NCBI GenBank assembly: GCA_964511535.1
Contig: CAZEFW010000129.1
Location: forward strand, 1-27,817
Source of the DNA: CAZCFB01 sp964511535
GTDB lineage: Bacteria > Myxococcota_A > Polyangia > GCA-2747355 > CAZCFB01
Reading direction: 5' to 3'
DNA: 27,817 nt
Numbering within the stretch: position 1 is the first letter of the stretch; each line of letters starts with the position of its first letter. The notes under the pieces are model-generated. The model was given only the letters and a program-made list of their open reading frames with translations, searched no databases and was not told where the DNA came from. The translations under genes were made by a program, and so were the position numbers. This document shows, in pieces, positions 14,483 through 21,806 of the stretch.

Positions 14483-15676
14483 TTAGTGATCGTGGTCAAT
14501 AGGCGTGCCCTGCCACGCCTTTCCGCTGGTGAAGGGCGACATCTCGCGGAGACGGTCGATGATGCCCGGCAGGTGCTCGATGACGTGGTCCATCTCCTCC
14601 ATCTTGTTGTAGCGGCTCAGGGAGAACCGGATCGAGCCGTGGGCCTGGGTGAAGGGGACACCCATGGCCCGCATCACATGGGACGGTTCCAGGGAGCCCG
14701 ACGCGCAGGCCGACCCCGACGAGGCTGAGATGCCGAGCTGGTCGATCATCAGCAAGATCGCCTCGCCCTCCACATACTCGAAGGAGATGTTGACGGTGTT
14801 GGGCAGCCGCTCGTCGCCGCCGTTGAGCGTGGCGTCGGTGCAGCTGTCCAGCAGGCCCTTCTCCAGCCGGTCGCGCATCTCGCGCACCTTGCCGAACTCC
14901 TCGTCCAGGTACCTGCGCGCCAGGTCGCACGCCGTGCCGAGGCCCACGATGCCTGGCACGTTCTCGGTGCCGGCCCGCTTGTTGTTCTCCTGGTGGCCGC
15001 CCATGATCAGCGGCACCAGCTTGGTGCCCTTGCGCGCGTACATGGCGCCGATCCCCTTGGGGCCGTGCAGCTTGTGGCCAGACAGGCAGAGCAGATCGAT
15101 GGGCGTCTTGGACAGGTCGACCGGGATCTTGCCCACCGACTGCACCGCGTCCACGTGCAGCACCACCCCGCGGGACTTGACGATCTGGGCGATCTCCTCG
15201 ATGGGGAAGATCACGCCGGTCTCGTTGTTGGCCCACATGATGGACACGATGGCCGTGTCGGGGGTGATGGCGTCCCTGAGCTCCTGCAGGTCCAGCGCGC
15301 CGTTGCGGTCCACCGACAGCTCGGTCAGCCGGTAGCCCTGTTTCTTCAGGTAGCGGCAGGTGCCGTGCACCGCCGGGTGCTCCACGCGGGTGGTGATGAT
15401 GTGGCGCTTGCGGCCAGCCAGCGCCTCGAGGGTGCCGCGGATGGCCAGGTTGTCGCCCTCCGAGCCACCGGAGGTGAACACGATCTCCGACGGAGAGGCC
15501 CCCAGCAGGGCCGCGACGTTCTCGCGCGCCTCGTTGAGGTGCCTGGCCACCGCGCCGCCGAAGCTGTGCATGCTCGACGGGTTGCCATACATCTCGGTGA
15601 ACAGGGGCTGCATCTTCGCCAGCACCTCGGGGGCCATCATGGTGGTGGCGTTGTTGTCCAGGTAGATATGGTCCAT
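14483..15676 (-). CDS. nifS: Cysteine desulfurase, NifS type
   Basis: PLP enzyme that removes sulfur from cysteine and passes it to the NifU scaffold. The 397-aa protein starts MDHIYLDNNATT, as NifS/IscS proteins do; the PLP lysine is in SGHKLHGPKG (Lys202) and the persulfide cysteine is Cys324 in SSGSACASGS. Other family marks are YGNPSSMHSFG, FTSGGSEGDNLA and RAGTENVPGIVG. The C-terminus is His/Asp-rich (PIDHDH). An in-frame GTG at 15685 would overlap the nifU stop as GTGA, but GGAGG is only one base from it and ten bases from ATG 15676, so the ATG is preferred. It is translated immediately behind nifU. I name it nifS rather than iscS because of the three-domain NifU partner. Confidence 0.93.
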   Translation of the reverse strand: MDHIYLDNNATTMMAPEVLAKMQPLFTEMYGNPSSMHSFGGAVARHLNEARENVAALLGASPSEIVFTSGGSEGDNLAIRGTLEALAGRKRHIITTRVEHPAVHGTCRYLKKQGYRLTELSVDRNGALDLQELRDAITPDTAIVSIMWANNETGVIFPIEEIAQIVKSRGVVLHVDAVQSVGKIPVDLSKTPIDLLCLSGHKLHGPKGIGAMYARKGTKLVPLIMGGHQENNKRAGTENVPGIVGLGTACDLARRYLDEEFGKVREMRDRLEKGLLDSCTDATLNGGDERLPNTVNISFEYVEGEAILLMIDQLGISASSGSACASGSLEPSHVMRAMGVPFTQAHGSIRFSLSRYNKMEEMDHVIEHLPGIIDRLREMSPFTSGKAWQGTPIDHDH

Positions 15677-15681
15677 GTCGC

Positions 15682-16524
15682 TCACGCCTCCATTACCTGC
15701 AGGTCTTCGTCGACGAACTCCCGCAGCTTGGCCTGTACCACGTCACGCAGGGTGAACTGGGCCACCGAACACTGGGCGCAGTTGCCGCGCATGGACACGA
15801 TGACCATGTCGCCTTCCACGTCGATGAGCTCGATATCGCCGCCGTCCTTCTGCAGCGCGGGGCGCACCTCGCGGTCGATGGTCTCGGTGATCATCTGGAT
15901 CTTCTGGATGTTGGTCAGCTTGCGCTTGGGCTCCTCCACCGGCACCGGCTCGGTGGGCTCGGCGCCGGTGACCCGGGAGATGATCTCGCCGATCTCCTCG
16001 TGGCAGCCCTTACAGCCGCCGCCCGCCTTGGTGTAGTTGGTCACCTCCTCCACGCTGGTCAGCTGGTTCTCGGTGATGGCGCGCTCGATGTCCTTGTCCG
16101 AGATGCCGAAGCAGATGCAGGTGATGTGCCCCTCGACCTTCTTGGCCGTGCCCTCGCCCCCGCGGTAGTTGGCGATGGCCGCCTCGAGGGCCTCGCGGCC
16201 CATGACCGAGCAGTGCATCTTCTCGTCAGGAAGGCCGCCCAGGGCCTCGGCGATATCCTGGTTGGTGATCTTCTCGGCCTCCTCGAGGGTCATGCCGATG
16301 ACCATCTCGGTCAGCGCCGAGCTGGACGCGATGGCGCTGGCGCAGCCGAATGTCTGGAACTTACACTCCGAGATGCGCCCATCATCGTCGAGCTTGAACA
16401 TGAGCCGCAGGGCGTCCCCGCAGGCCAGCGAGCCCACCTCGCCGGTGCCATCCGCGTCGGTGATGTAGCCCACGTTCTGCGGGTTAAGGAAGTGCTCCTT
16501 GACCTTTCCTGTGTAGTCCCACAT
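15682..16524 (-). CDS. nifU: Fe-S cluster scaffold NifU (three-domain)
   Basis: Scaffold for assembly and transfer of Fe-S clusters. The 280-aa protein has all three NifU domains: an IscU-like domain with Cys35, Cys61 and Cys105; a central [2Fe-2S] domain with Cys136-x-Cys138 and Cys171-x2-Cys174; and a C-terminal Nfu domain with Cys249-x2-Cys252 (GNCAQC). AGGAG stands seven bases before the ATG. The 147-base gap upstream of the gene probably holds the operon promoter, but I see no confident hexamers. No nitrogenase gene is in the window, so this is probably the general Fe-S assembly system, as NIF-type systems are in some non-diazotrophs. Sulfur comes from nifS directly downstream. Confidence 0.95.
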   Translation of the reverse strand: MWDYTGKVKEHFLNPQNVGYITDADGTGEVGSLACGDALRLMFKLDDDGRISECKFQTFGCASAIASSSALTEMVIGMTLEEAEKITNQDIAEALGGLPDEKMHCSVMGREALEAAIANYRGGEGTAKKVEGHITCICFGISDKDIERAITENQLTSVEEVTNYTKAGGGCKGCHEEIGEIISRVTGAEPTEPVPVEEPKRKLTNIQKIQMITETIDREVRPALQKDGGDIELIDVEGDMVIVSMRGNCAQCSVAQFTLRDVVQAKLREFVDEDLQVMEA

Positions 16525-16565
16525 GGAATTCTCCTAGTGTCTTCGGTAAGTTAGCTTGCAGCCCC

Positions 16566-16585
16566 CCAGGGCCAAAAAGCCCCGG
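16566..16585 (-). terminator. Weak hairpin between the Cys-rich gene and nifU
   Basis: On the minus strand CCGGGGC and GCCCTGG can pair (one G-U wobble) around a T-rich six-base loop, 87 bases behind the Cys-rich gene stop and 41 bases before nifU. No U-tract follows. It could separate the ftsH unit from the nifU unit or be part of the nifU leader. Confidence 0.25.
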
Positions 16586-16671
16586 CTTACTCCTTTAGCC
16601 TGACAAAATAATAGTGATTCTCCGCCAGCCTGCCAGCAGTTTCGGCGGCCAATCTCGGGCGGCGTTGTCTT

Positions 16672-17031
16672 CTATTTCGTGTAGCAGGTGAAGACGGTCT
16701 TGCACTCGGCCGGCAGCAGCCCGCACGTGGAGCCGTTGATGCCGTTGTCGCACTTGCGCAGCATGTCGTTGTTGATGTCGCAGCCGAGCAGGTCCTCGGA
16801 CTGGGAGCAGAAGGTCGAGACCGTGGCCTTGCATGCACCCACGTCGACCCAGGCCGCCTTGGAGATGGCAGGCCAGCAGGAGAACCACTTGTCGCAGATC
16901 TTGCGGGTGGCGCTCTCGCACAGCGCCTTTTCGATGACCTCGTCGCCGCACCCGCCCTCGCCGAACCCGGACAGGCCAAAAACGCCAAGCACTGCCGCGG
17001 CCATGATCATCCCCTTGAACTTGCGGTTCAT
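16672..17031 (-). CDS. Small Cys-rich exported protein
   Basis: A 119-aa protein with an N-terminal signal (MNRKFKGMIMAAAVLGVFGL) and eleven cysteines, all but the first in the exported part (spaced motifs such as CESATRKICDKWFSC, CDINNDMLRKC, CGLLPAEC and CYTK). The odd number fits lipidation at Cys28 and five disulfides, though the sequence before Cys28 (GEGG) is not a classical lipobox. I recognise no family; similar short Cys-patterned proteins occur in myxobacteria. The ATG overlaps the ftsH stop codon (ATGA), and its GGAGGAG ribosome site lies in the last codons of ftsH, so it is translationally coupled to the protease. A link to FtsH or envelope quality control is inferred from position only. 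Confidence 0.7.
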   Translation of the reverse strand: MNRKFKGMIMAAAVLGVFGLSGFGEGGCGDEVIEKALCESATRKICDKWFSCWPAISKAAWVDVGACKATVSTFCSQSEDLLGCDINNDMLRKCDNGINGSTCGLLPAECKTVFTCYTK

Positions 17032-18560
17032 TCCTGCTCCTCCTGTGGCTTGTCCTGGTTCCGGTCTTCGCCTGCCGGCTTTCGCGGGGGCAACCCGAGC
17101 TTCTGTCGCACCTCGGCGCCGGATATTTTCTGTTTCTCTTCAAGCAGATCGGCCAGCTCGTGCACCGCCGACTCATGCTCCTTGAGCAGCTCGGTGGCCC
17201 GCTTCATCCCATCGCTGATCAGCCGGTCCACCTCGCGATCGATGCTCACGGCGGTGGAGTCGCCGTGGTCCCGCGGGGTGGCGGCGGTCTGGTCCTCGTT
17301 GACCATGGCCGCCCGGGGCCCCTCGTAGGTGCGCAGGCCCAACTCGCTCATGCCGTAGCGGCGCACCATGTTGCTGGCGATCTCCGTGGCCCGCGACAGA
17401 TCGCTCTGAGCACCGGTGCTCGGCTCGCCGATGAACAGCTCCTCGGCGGCCCGGCCCCCCAGCAGCACCGAGATGTCTTGCTCCAGCTCGGACGCCGTGC
17501 GCAAAAAGCGGTCCTCGCTCATCTGGTGCCAGGTGATGCCAAGGGCGCCCATGCCGCGCGGCACGATGGACACCTTGCGCACCGGGTCGACCTTGGGCAG
17601 CAGCTCGGCCACCACCGCGTGGCCCAGCTCGTGGAACGCCACGATGCGCTTCTCCTCCGGGGTGAGGATCCTCCCCTTCTTCTCCAGGCCCACCATCACC
17701 CGCTCGATGGACTCCTGCAGCTCCTCCATGGTCACCGCGTCCTTGCGAGCCCGGGCAGCCAGCAGCGCCGCCTCGTTGACCAGGTTGGCCAGATCAGCGC
17801 CGGCGAAGCCCTGGGTGGATCCCGCGATGACGCCGAGGTCCACCGACGAATCCAGTGAGACCTCCCGGGCATGGATCTTCAGGATCGCCTCGCGGCCGTC
17901 CTTGTCCGGGCGGTCCACCAGGATCTGCCGGTCGAAGCGGCCGGGCCGCAGGAGCGCCTGGTCCAGAATCTCGGGCCGGTTGGTGGCGCTCATGACGATG
18001 ACGCCGGTGGAGGTGTCGAAGCCGTCCATCTCCACCAGCAGCTGGTTGAGGGTCTGCTCTCGCTCCTCGTGGGAGATCGCGCCGGCGCCGCGGGCCTTGC
18101 CCAGGGCGTCGAGCTCATCGATGAAGATGATGCAGGGCGCGGTCTCGCGCGCCTTGCGGAACAGGTCGCGTACCCGCGAGGCGCCCACCCCCACGAACAT
18201 CTCCACGAAGTCGGAGCCGGAGATCTGATAGAACGGCACCCCCGCCTCGCCTGCCACCGCTCGCGACAGCAGCGTCTTGCCCGTGCCGGGCGGGCCCACC
18301 AGCAGCACACCCCGAGGGATGCGTGCCCCGAGGACAGCGTACTTGTCGGGATTCTTCAGGAAGTCGACGACCTCCATGAGCTCGTCCTTGGCCTCGTCCA
18401 CCCCTGCGACGTCATCGAAGGTGGCTGTCTCATCGGTGACCTCCCGGGCGCCGCTCTTGCCGAAGGAGAAGATCCCGCGCTGAGCCGTGGGGCTCTTGCG
18501 GCTGTTGAAGAACAGCCAGAGGAAGATGATGACGCCGACGAGGATAAGCCAGGTATGCAT
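17028..18560 (-). CDS. ftsH: ATP-dependent zinc protease FtsH, short single-TM form
   Basis: Membrane AAA+ protease that degrades misfolded membrane and regulatory proteins. The 510-aa protein has one N-terminal helix (about 3-19, WLILVGVIIFLWLFF), Walker A GPPGTGKT (89-96), pore motif FVG, Walker B IIFIDELDALG (144-154), the second-region-of-homology RPGRFDRQI, and the protease site HELGH (His310, Glu311, His314) with the third-ligand region GAQSDLSRAT. Canonical FtsH (about 600-650 aa) has two membrane helices flanking a periplasmic domain; here that domain and one helix are absent and the AAA core follows the helix after about 25 residues. HELGH replaces the usual HEAGH. No good Shine-Dalgarno precedes ATG 18560, and a stop in frame just upstream excludes a longer N-terminus. 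It overlaps the Cys-rich gene. Confidence 0.92.
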   Translation of the reverse strand: MHTWLILVGVIIFLWLFFNSRKSPTAQRGIFSFGKSGAREVTDETATFDDVAGVDEAKDELMEVVDFLKNPDKYAVLGARIPRGVLLVGPPGTGKTLLSRAVAGEAGVPFYQISGSDFVEMFVGVGASRVRDLFRKARETAPCIIFIDELDALGKARGAGAISHEEREQTLNQLLVEMDGFDTSTGVIVMSATNRPEILDQALLRPGRFDRQILVDRPDKDGREAILKIHAREVSLDSSVDLGVIAGSTQGFAGADLANLVNEAALLAARARKDAVTMEELQESIERVMVGLEKKGRILTPEEKRIVAFHELGHAVVAELLPKVDPVRKVSIVPRGMGALGITWHQMSEDRFLRTASELEQDISVLLGGRAAEELFIGEPSTGAQSDLSRATEIASNMVRRYGMSELGLRTYEGPRAAMVNEDQTAATPRDHGDSTAVSIDREVDRLISDGMKRATELLKEHESAVHELADLLEEKQKISGAEVRQKLGLPPRKPAGEDRNQDKPQEEQE

Positions 18561-18586
18561 GACGTAAAGGACCGAGTTCGTGTGGT

Positions 18587-18633
18587 TTTACACCGCAAGC
18601 AGGGTCGCTGTCCAACCAAAGCGCCGACCCTGC
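18587..18633 (-). promoter_or_regulatory. Candidate ftsH promoter with overlapping inverted repeat
   Basis: On the minus strand TTGGAC (18610-18615) and TGTAAA (18587-18592) are 17 bases apart. A perfect 9-bp inverted repeat, GCAGGGTCG (18599-18607) and CGACCCTGC (18625-18633), brackets the -35 hexamer. This could be an operator controlling ftsH. The hexamers are only moderate matches. Confidence 0.33.
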
Positions 18634-18735
18634 GGCCTGTACATAGTAACCACGCTGGAGCGGAGCACCACCCCCACGCTGGCCGTATAGAGCCGATGAC
18701 GCTATAAATGTTTCCCCCCAAAACCGGAGGATGAC

Positions 18736-19974
18736 ATGACTCAGGAGGCTTTCCAGAATGTAGCCCGCCGCATCGACGGATACGGCGAACTGGCCATCGA
18801 CCTGCAGCGGCGCCTGACCGCTGTGCCCGCCCTGGACCCGTCCAGCGGCGGCGACGGCGAGGCGGAAAAGGCGAAGGTCCTGCTGGCCATCCTGGCCGAG
18901 CTTGGGGTCACCGACGTGGAGGTCTTCGACACACCGGACGAGCGGGTCAGCACCGGCGTGCGGCCCAACATCGTGGCCCGGGTGCCCGGCGAGGACCGCT
19001 CCCGCACCCTGTGGCTGATGGCCCACATGGACGTGGTGCCCGCCGGCGACCTGGACAAGTGGACCAGCGATCCCTGGACCGTGCGGGTGGAGGACGGCAA
19101 GATCTACGGCCGCGGCGTGGAGGACAACCAGCAGGGCATGGTGGCCTCGCTCTGCCTTGCCCGCGCGCTGCAGGACGAGGGCCTGACCCCGCCGTACGAC
19201 CTCGGGCTGCTGTTCGTGGCCGACGAGGAGACAGGCAACACCCTGGGCATCGACTACCTGCTGGCGAACAACGACATCTTCGGCCCCGATGACCTTATCG
19301 TGGTGCCGGATGGCGGCGAGCCGGACGGCTCGATGATCGAGGTGGCCGAAAAGGGCATCGCCTGGTTCAAGGTGACGGTGCGGGGCAAGTCGACCCACGG
19401 CTCCACGCCCGACCGGGGGGTCAACGCTCACACAGCCGGGGCGGCCCAGGTGGTGGCGCTGCAGCAGCTTTACCAGCGCTTCGACCGGCGGGACGAGGTG
19501 TTCGATCCCCCCACCAGCACCTTCGAAGCGACCAAGATCGAGGGGTCGGTGCCCAACGTCAACACCATCCCGGGCGAGCATGTGTTCTTCATGGATTGCC
19601 GGGTGATGCCCGAGTACGAGCTGGAGCATGTGGAGGCGGCGGTGCGGGAGATCACCGCGCAGGTGGATGGCGAGCGCGGCACCGCCACGGAGGTGGAGAT
19701 GGTGCAGCGGCTCGACGCGGCGCCTCCCACGGCGGTGGACGCGCCGGTGGTGGGCGCGCTCAAGCGGGCGGTCAAGGAAGTCTACGGCGTGGACGCGCGG
19801 CCCATGGGCATCGGCGGCGGCACGGTGGCGGCGTTCATCCGCAGGCGGGGCCACGCCGCGGCGGTCTGGGCTTGCATGGACGAGACCATGCACGGCTACG
19901 ACGAGTACTGCGTGCTGTCCAACCTGCTGGGCGACGCCAAGGTGTTCGCCCACCTGCTGATGAATCAGGCCTGA
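18736..19974 (+). CDS. M20-family metallopeptidase
   Basis: A 412-aa zinc amidohydrolase/peptidase of the M20 family (dipeptidases, carboxypeptidases, ArgE/DapE relatives). Metal-site motifs are in order: LMAHMDVVP, YGRGVEDNQQG (bridging Asp), VADEETGN (catalytic Glu then metal-binding Glu), VPDGGEPDG, and the C-terminal MDETMHGYDEY His. The dimerisation lid (about 205-320) includes KGKSTHGSTP-like text (RGKSTHGSTPDRG). There is no signal peptide, so it is cytoplasmic. Substrate (dipeptide, acylated amino acid) cannot be told. GGAGG is five bases before the ATG. It is the first gene of a plus-strand run and is followed after 24 bases by the PLD-like lipoprotein gene. A TATAAA at 18703-18708 is a possible -10 box. 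Confidence 0.9.
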   Translation: MTQEAFQNVARRIDGYGELAIDLQRRLTAVPALDPSSGGDGEAEKAKVLLAILAELGVTDVEVFDTPDERVSTGVRPNIVARVPGEDRSRTLWLMAHMDVVPAGDLDKWTSDPWTVRVEDGKIYGRGVEDNQQGMVASLCLARALQDEGLTPPYDLGLLFVADEETGNTLGIDYLLANNDIFGPDDLIVVPDGGEPDGSMIEVAEKGIAWFKVTVRGKSTHGSTPDRGVNAHTAGAAQVVALQQLYQRFDRRDEVFDPPTSTFEATKIEGSVPNVNTIPGEHVFFMDCRVMPEYELEHVEAAVREITAQVDGERGTATEVEMVQRLDAAPPTAVDAPVVGALKRAVKEVYGVDARPMGIGGGTVAAFIRRRGHAAAVWACMDETMHGYDEYCVLSNLLGDAKVFAHLLMNQA

Positions 19975-19998
19975 GCCTTGAGGCCTGAGGGTATCGTG

Positions 19999-21300
19999 AT
20001 GCGTGTGACGTTGGTGCCCGCCTGGGCGCTATGCGTGTTGTCGTGGGCGGGCTGTCCGGCGCCCGCTCCCGCGCCTGTGACCGGACCCGCTGCCACGGTG
20101 GCCCGGCCGGCGCCCACGGCGCAGCCGGTGCTGGAGCTGGTGGAGAGCTGGCCGGTGGAGACCGGCTGGGATCAGCCCGACATCCGCGATGCGAGCGTGG
20201 TCTGGGTGGAGATGATCAAGCGGGCGAAGCGCACCCTGGACATCGCGCAGTTCTACCTCGCCCATGAGCCGGGCAAGGCGCTGCAGCCGGTGCTCGACCA
20301 GGTCATCGCCGCGGGCAAGCGGGGCGTGAAGGTGCGGGTGCTGGTGGAGAAGAAGTTCCTCACCCAGAGCGAGGTCGCCCTGGAGCTGCTGGAGGGCAAG
20401 CAGGGGATCGAGGTGGCGCACCTGGACCTGTCCGGGCGCACCGGCGGCATCCTGCACGCCAAGTACTTCGTGGTGGACCGGCGCGAGGCGTTCGTGGGCA
20501 GCCAGAACTTCGACTGGCGCGCCTTGACCCACATCCATGAGCTCGGCCTGCGCATCGTGGACGCCGAGGTGGTGGGCACCCTGCTGCAGGTCTTCGAGGC
20601 GGACTGGTCCTTCGCCCGCCATGGCGAGGATCGGTACGCGGTCAAGCGCCCGGACGCGGACCGGGACGGTCTGCCCGACGCCGTGGACCCGCGGCCGGAC
20701 AAGCCCACCTGGGCCGTGCGCCGGGCCGAGGGGCTGGTGCAGCTGTTTTTGGTGGCCTCGCCGCCGAAGCTCAACCCGCCCGGAATCCCCGCGGCGGCAA
20801 ATCATCTGGTGCGCCTGCTGGACGGCGCCAAAAAGAGCGTGGTGGTGCAGCTGCTCGGCTACCAGGTGCGGGGCTACCAAGGCGACAAGTGGACCGTCAT
20901 CGACGACGCCCTTCGTCGGGCGGCGGCGCGGGGGGTCAAGATCCGGCTCAACTGTTCGCACTGGGCCAAGGCGTGGCCCAAGATCGCCGCGCTCAAGGCG
21001 CTGGTGCGAGACGGGGTGGCGGGGGTGGTGCTCAACACCATCCCGGAGCACAGCTCCGGCTTCATCCCTTACGCGCGGGTGGACCATGTCAAGTACATGG
21101 TGGTTGACGGCAAGGTGGGCTGGATCGGCACCAGCAACTGGGGCGGCGACTACTTCACGGCATCGCGCAACGTGGAGGTGATCTTCCGCGCGCCGGCGCT
21201 GGTGGCGCGGCTGGCGCGGCTGTTCGATACCGGCTGGAACGGCCCCTACGTGGAGATGCTGGATCCTGAAAAGCGGTACGAAAAGCCGCGCAAGAAGTAG
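19999..21300 (+). CDS. PLD3/PLD4-like phospholipase D-fold lipoprotein
   Basis: A 433-aa protein with two HKD half-sites: HAKYFVVD (His153, Lys155, Asp160) followed by GSQNFDWRALTHIHELG, and HVKYMVVD (His363, Lys365, Asp370) followed by IGTSNWGGDYF. The flanks FIPYARVDH, DDALRRAAARGVKIRL and the final WNGPYVEML recall vertebrate PLD3/PLD4 (lysosomal 5' exonucleases and lipid transphosphatidylases) rather than classical bacterial PLD or cardiolipin synthase. Between the half-sites lies DADRDGLPDAVDP (about 218-230), like a thrombospondin type 3 calcium loop. The N-terminus has a signal ending SWAGC with Cys19 as probable lipid site and a Pro/Ala linker. ATG 19999 has GAGG eight bases upstream; a TTG at 19978 in frame lacks one. 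Nuclease or phospholipase activity outside the cytoplasm is inferred. Confidence 0.85.
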   Translation: MRVTLVPAWALCVLSWAGCPAPAPAPVTGPAATVARPAPTAQPVLELVESWPVETGWDQPDIRDASVVWVEMIKRAKRTLDIAQFYLAHEPGKALQPVLDQVIAAGKRGVKVRVLVEKKFLTQSEVALELLEGKQGIEVAHLDLSGRTGGILHAKYFVVDRREAFVGSQNFDWRALTHIHELGLRIVDAEVVGTLLQVFEADWSFARHGEDRYAVKRPDADRDGLPDAVDPRPDKPTWAVRRAEGLVQLFLVASPPKLNPPGIPAAANHLVRLLDGAKKSVVVQLLGYQVRGYQGDKWTVIDDALRRAAARGVKIRLNCSHWAKAWPKIAALKALVRDGVAGVVLNTIPEHSSGFIPYARVDHVKYMVVDGKVGWIGTSNWGGDYFTASRNVEVIFRAPALVARLARLFDTGWNGPYVEMLDPEKRYEKPRKK

Positions 21301-21374
21301 CGCCCGCCAAACCCCTGTAGCATTTACTGGCTCCATCCCGGATAGCGCGCATAATTATCTGTTCGGAGGTATCG

Positions 21375-21737
21375 ATGGGTCTGTTACGAAACGTCAGGAC
21401 GCTTGTGGATCTTGTGCGCGCCCCCCAGCGGCGGCAGGAGGAAGTGGGACGCCGGCGACACCTGGAGTTGCTGCGCCGATCGCCGCACATGAGCACCGGG
21501 ACTGCGCCGGAGCCGAAGCCGTTCAAGCCCAAGGCGCTCAAGCGCCAGGTGCACTACATGCAGCTGAAGATCGACGAGGCGGCGTGCACCAACTGCGGCG
21601 CTTGCGTCGAGATCTGCCCCGTGGAGGCCATCTCCCTGGGCAAGGAGTTCGCCAAGGTCGCACAAGACGAGTGCGCGGCCTGCGGCGCTTGCCTCCCCGG
21701 CTGCCCCGAAAACGCGCTGGACATCGTCGAGACCTGA
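21375..21737 (+). CDS. 2[4Fe-4S] ferredoxin
   Basis: A 120-aa electron carrier. The C-terminal 60 residues are a bacterial dicluster ferredoxin with two complete motifs, CTNCGACVEICP and CAACGACLPGCP, each giving three cysteines to one cluster and one to the other. The first 60 residues are a basic, Arg-rich extension without a recognised domain (MGLLRNVRTLVDLVRAPQ). GGAGG stands five bases before the ATG, which supports this start over the internal Met at 39. The redox partner is not visible. The gene lies 74 bases behind the PLD-like gene; CATAAT at 21350-21355 might be a -10 box of its own promoter. Confidence 0.9.
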   Translation: MGLLRNVRTLVDLVRAPQRRQEEVGRRRHLELLRRSPHMSTGTAPEPKPFKPKALKRQVHYMQLKIDEAACTNCGACVEICPVEAISLGKEFAKVAQDECAACGACLPGCPENALDIVET

Positions 21738-21761
21738 TAATTCGGTCCGGCGCCCTCGCCC

Positions 21762-21770
21762 TGGTAAGAT
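21762..21770 (+). promoter_or_regulatory. Extended -10 box before the PEBP gene
   Basis: TG-G-TAAGAT matches the extended -10 pattern TGnTATAAT with one mismatch in the hexamer. Transcription would start near 21777, about 30 bases before the ATG. No clear -35 is seen, as is usual for extended -10 promoters. Confidence 0.4.
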
Positions 21771-21793
21771 CTCCTCTGCCGATCCACATCTGC

Positions 21794-21806
21794 CGAGGAG
21801 TCCTCG
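21794..21806 (+). promoter_or_regulatory. Hairpin enclosing the Shine-Dalgarno of the PEBP gene
   Basis: CGAGG-AGT-CCTCG ends at the base before the ATG. The ribosome site GAGGAG (21795-21800) is paired in the stem, so ribosome access could be limited by this fold. The stem is only 5 bp. Confidence 0.4.

Noticed and set aside
14428..14499. Longer start for ferritin-like copy A
   Set aside because: It would overlap nifS, lacks a ribosome site and adds residues not seen in the family; AAGGAG fits ATG 14427.
15677..15685. GTG start of nifS overlapping the nifU stop
   Set aside because: The GGAGG is one base away from it, too close; ATG 15676 gives the usual NifS N-terminus.
16525..16671. Sigma54-type promoter before nifU (TGG...TGC text)
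   Set aside because: The spacing between the GG and GC elements does not fit the required 10-base gap.
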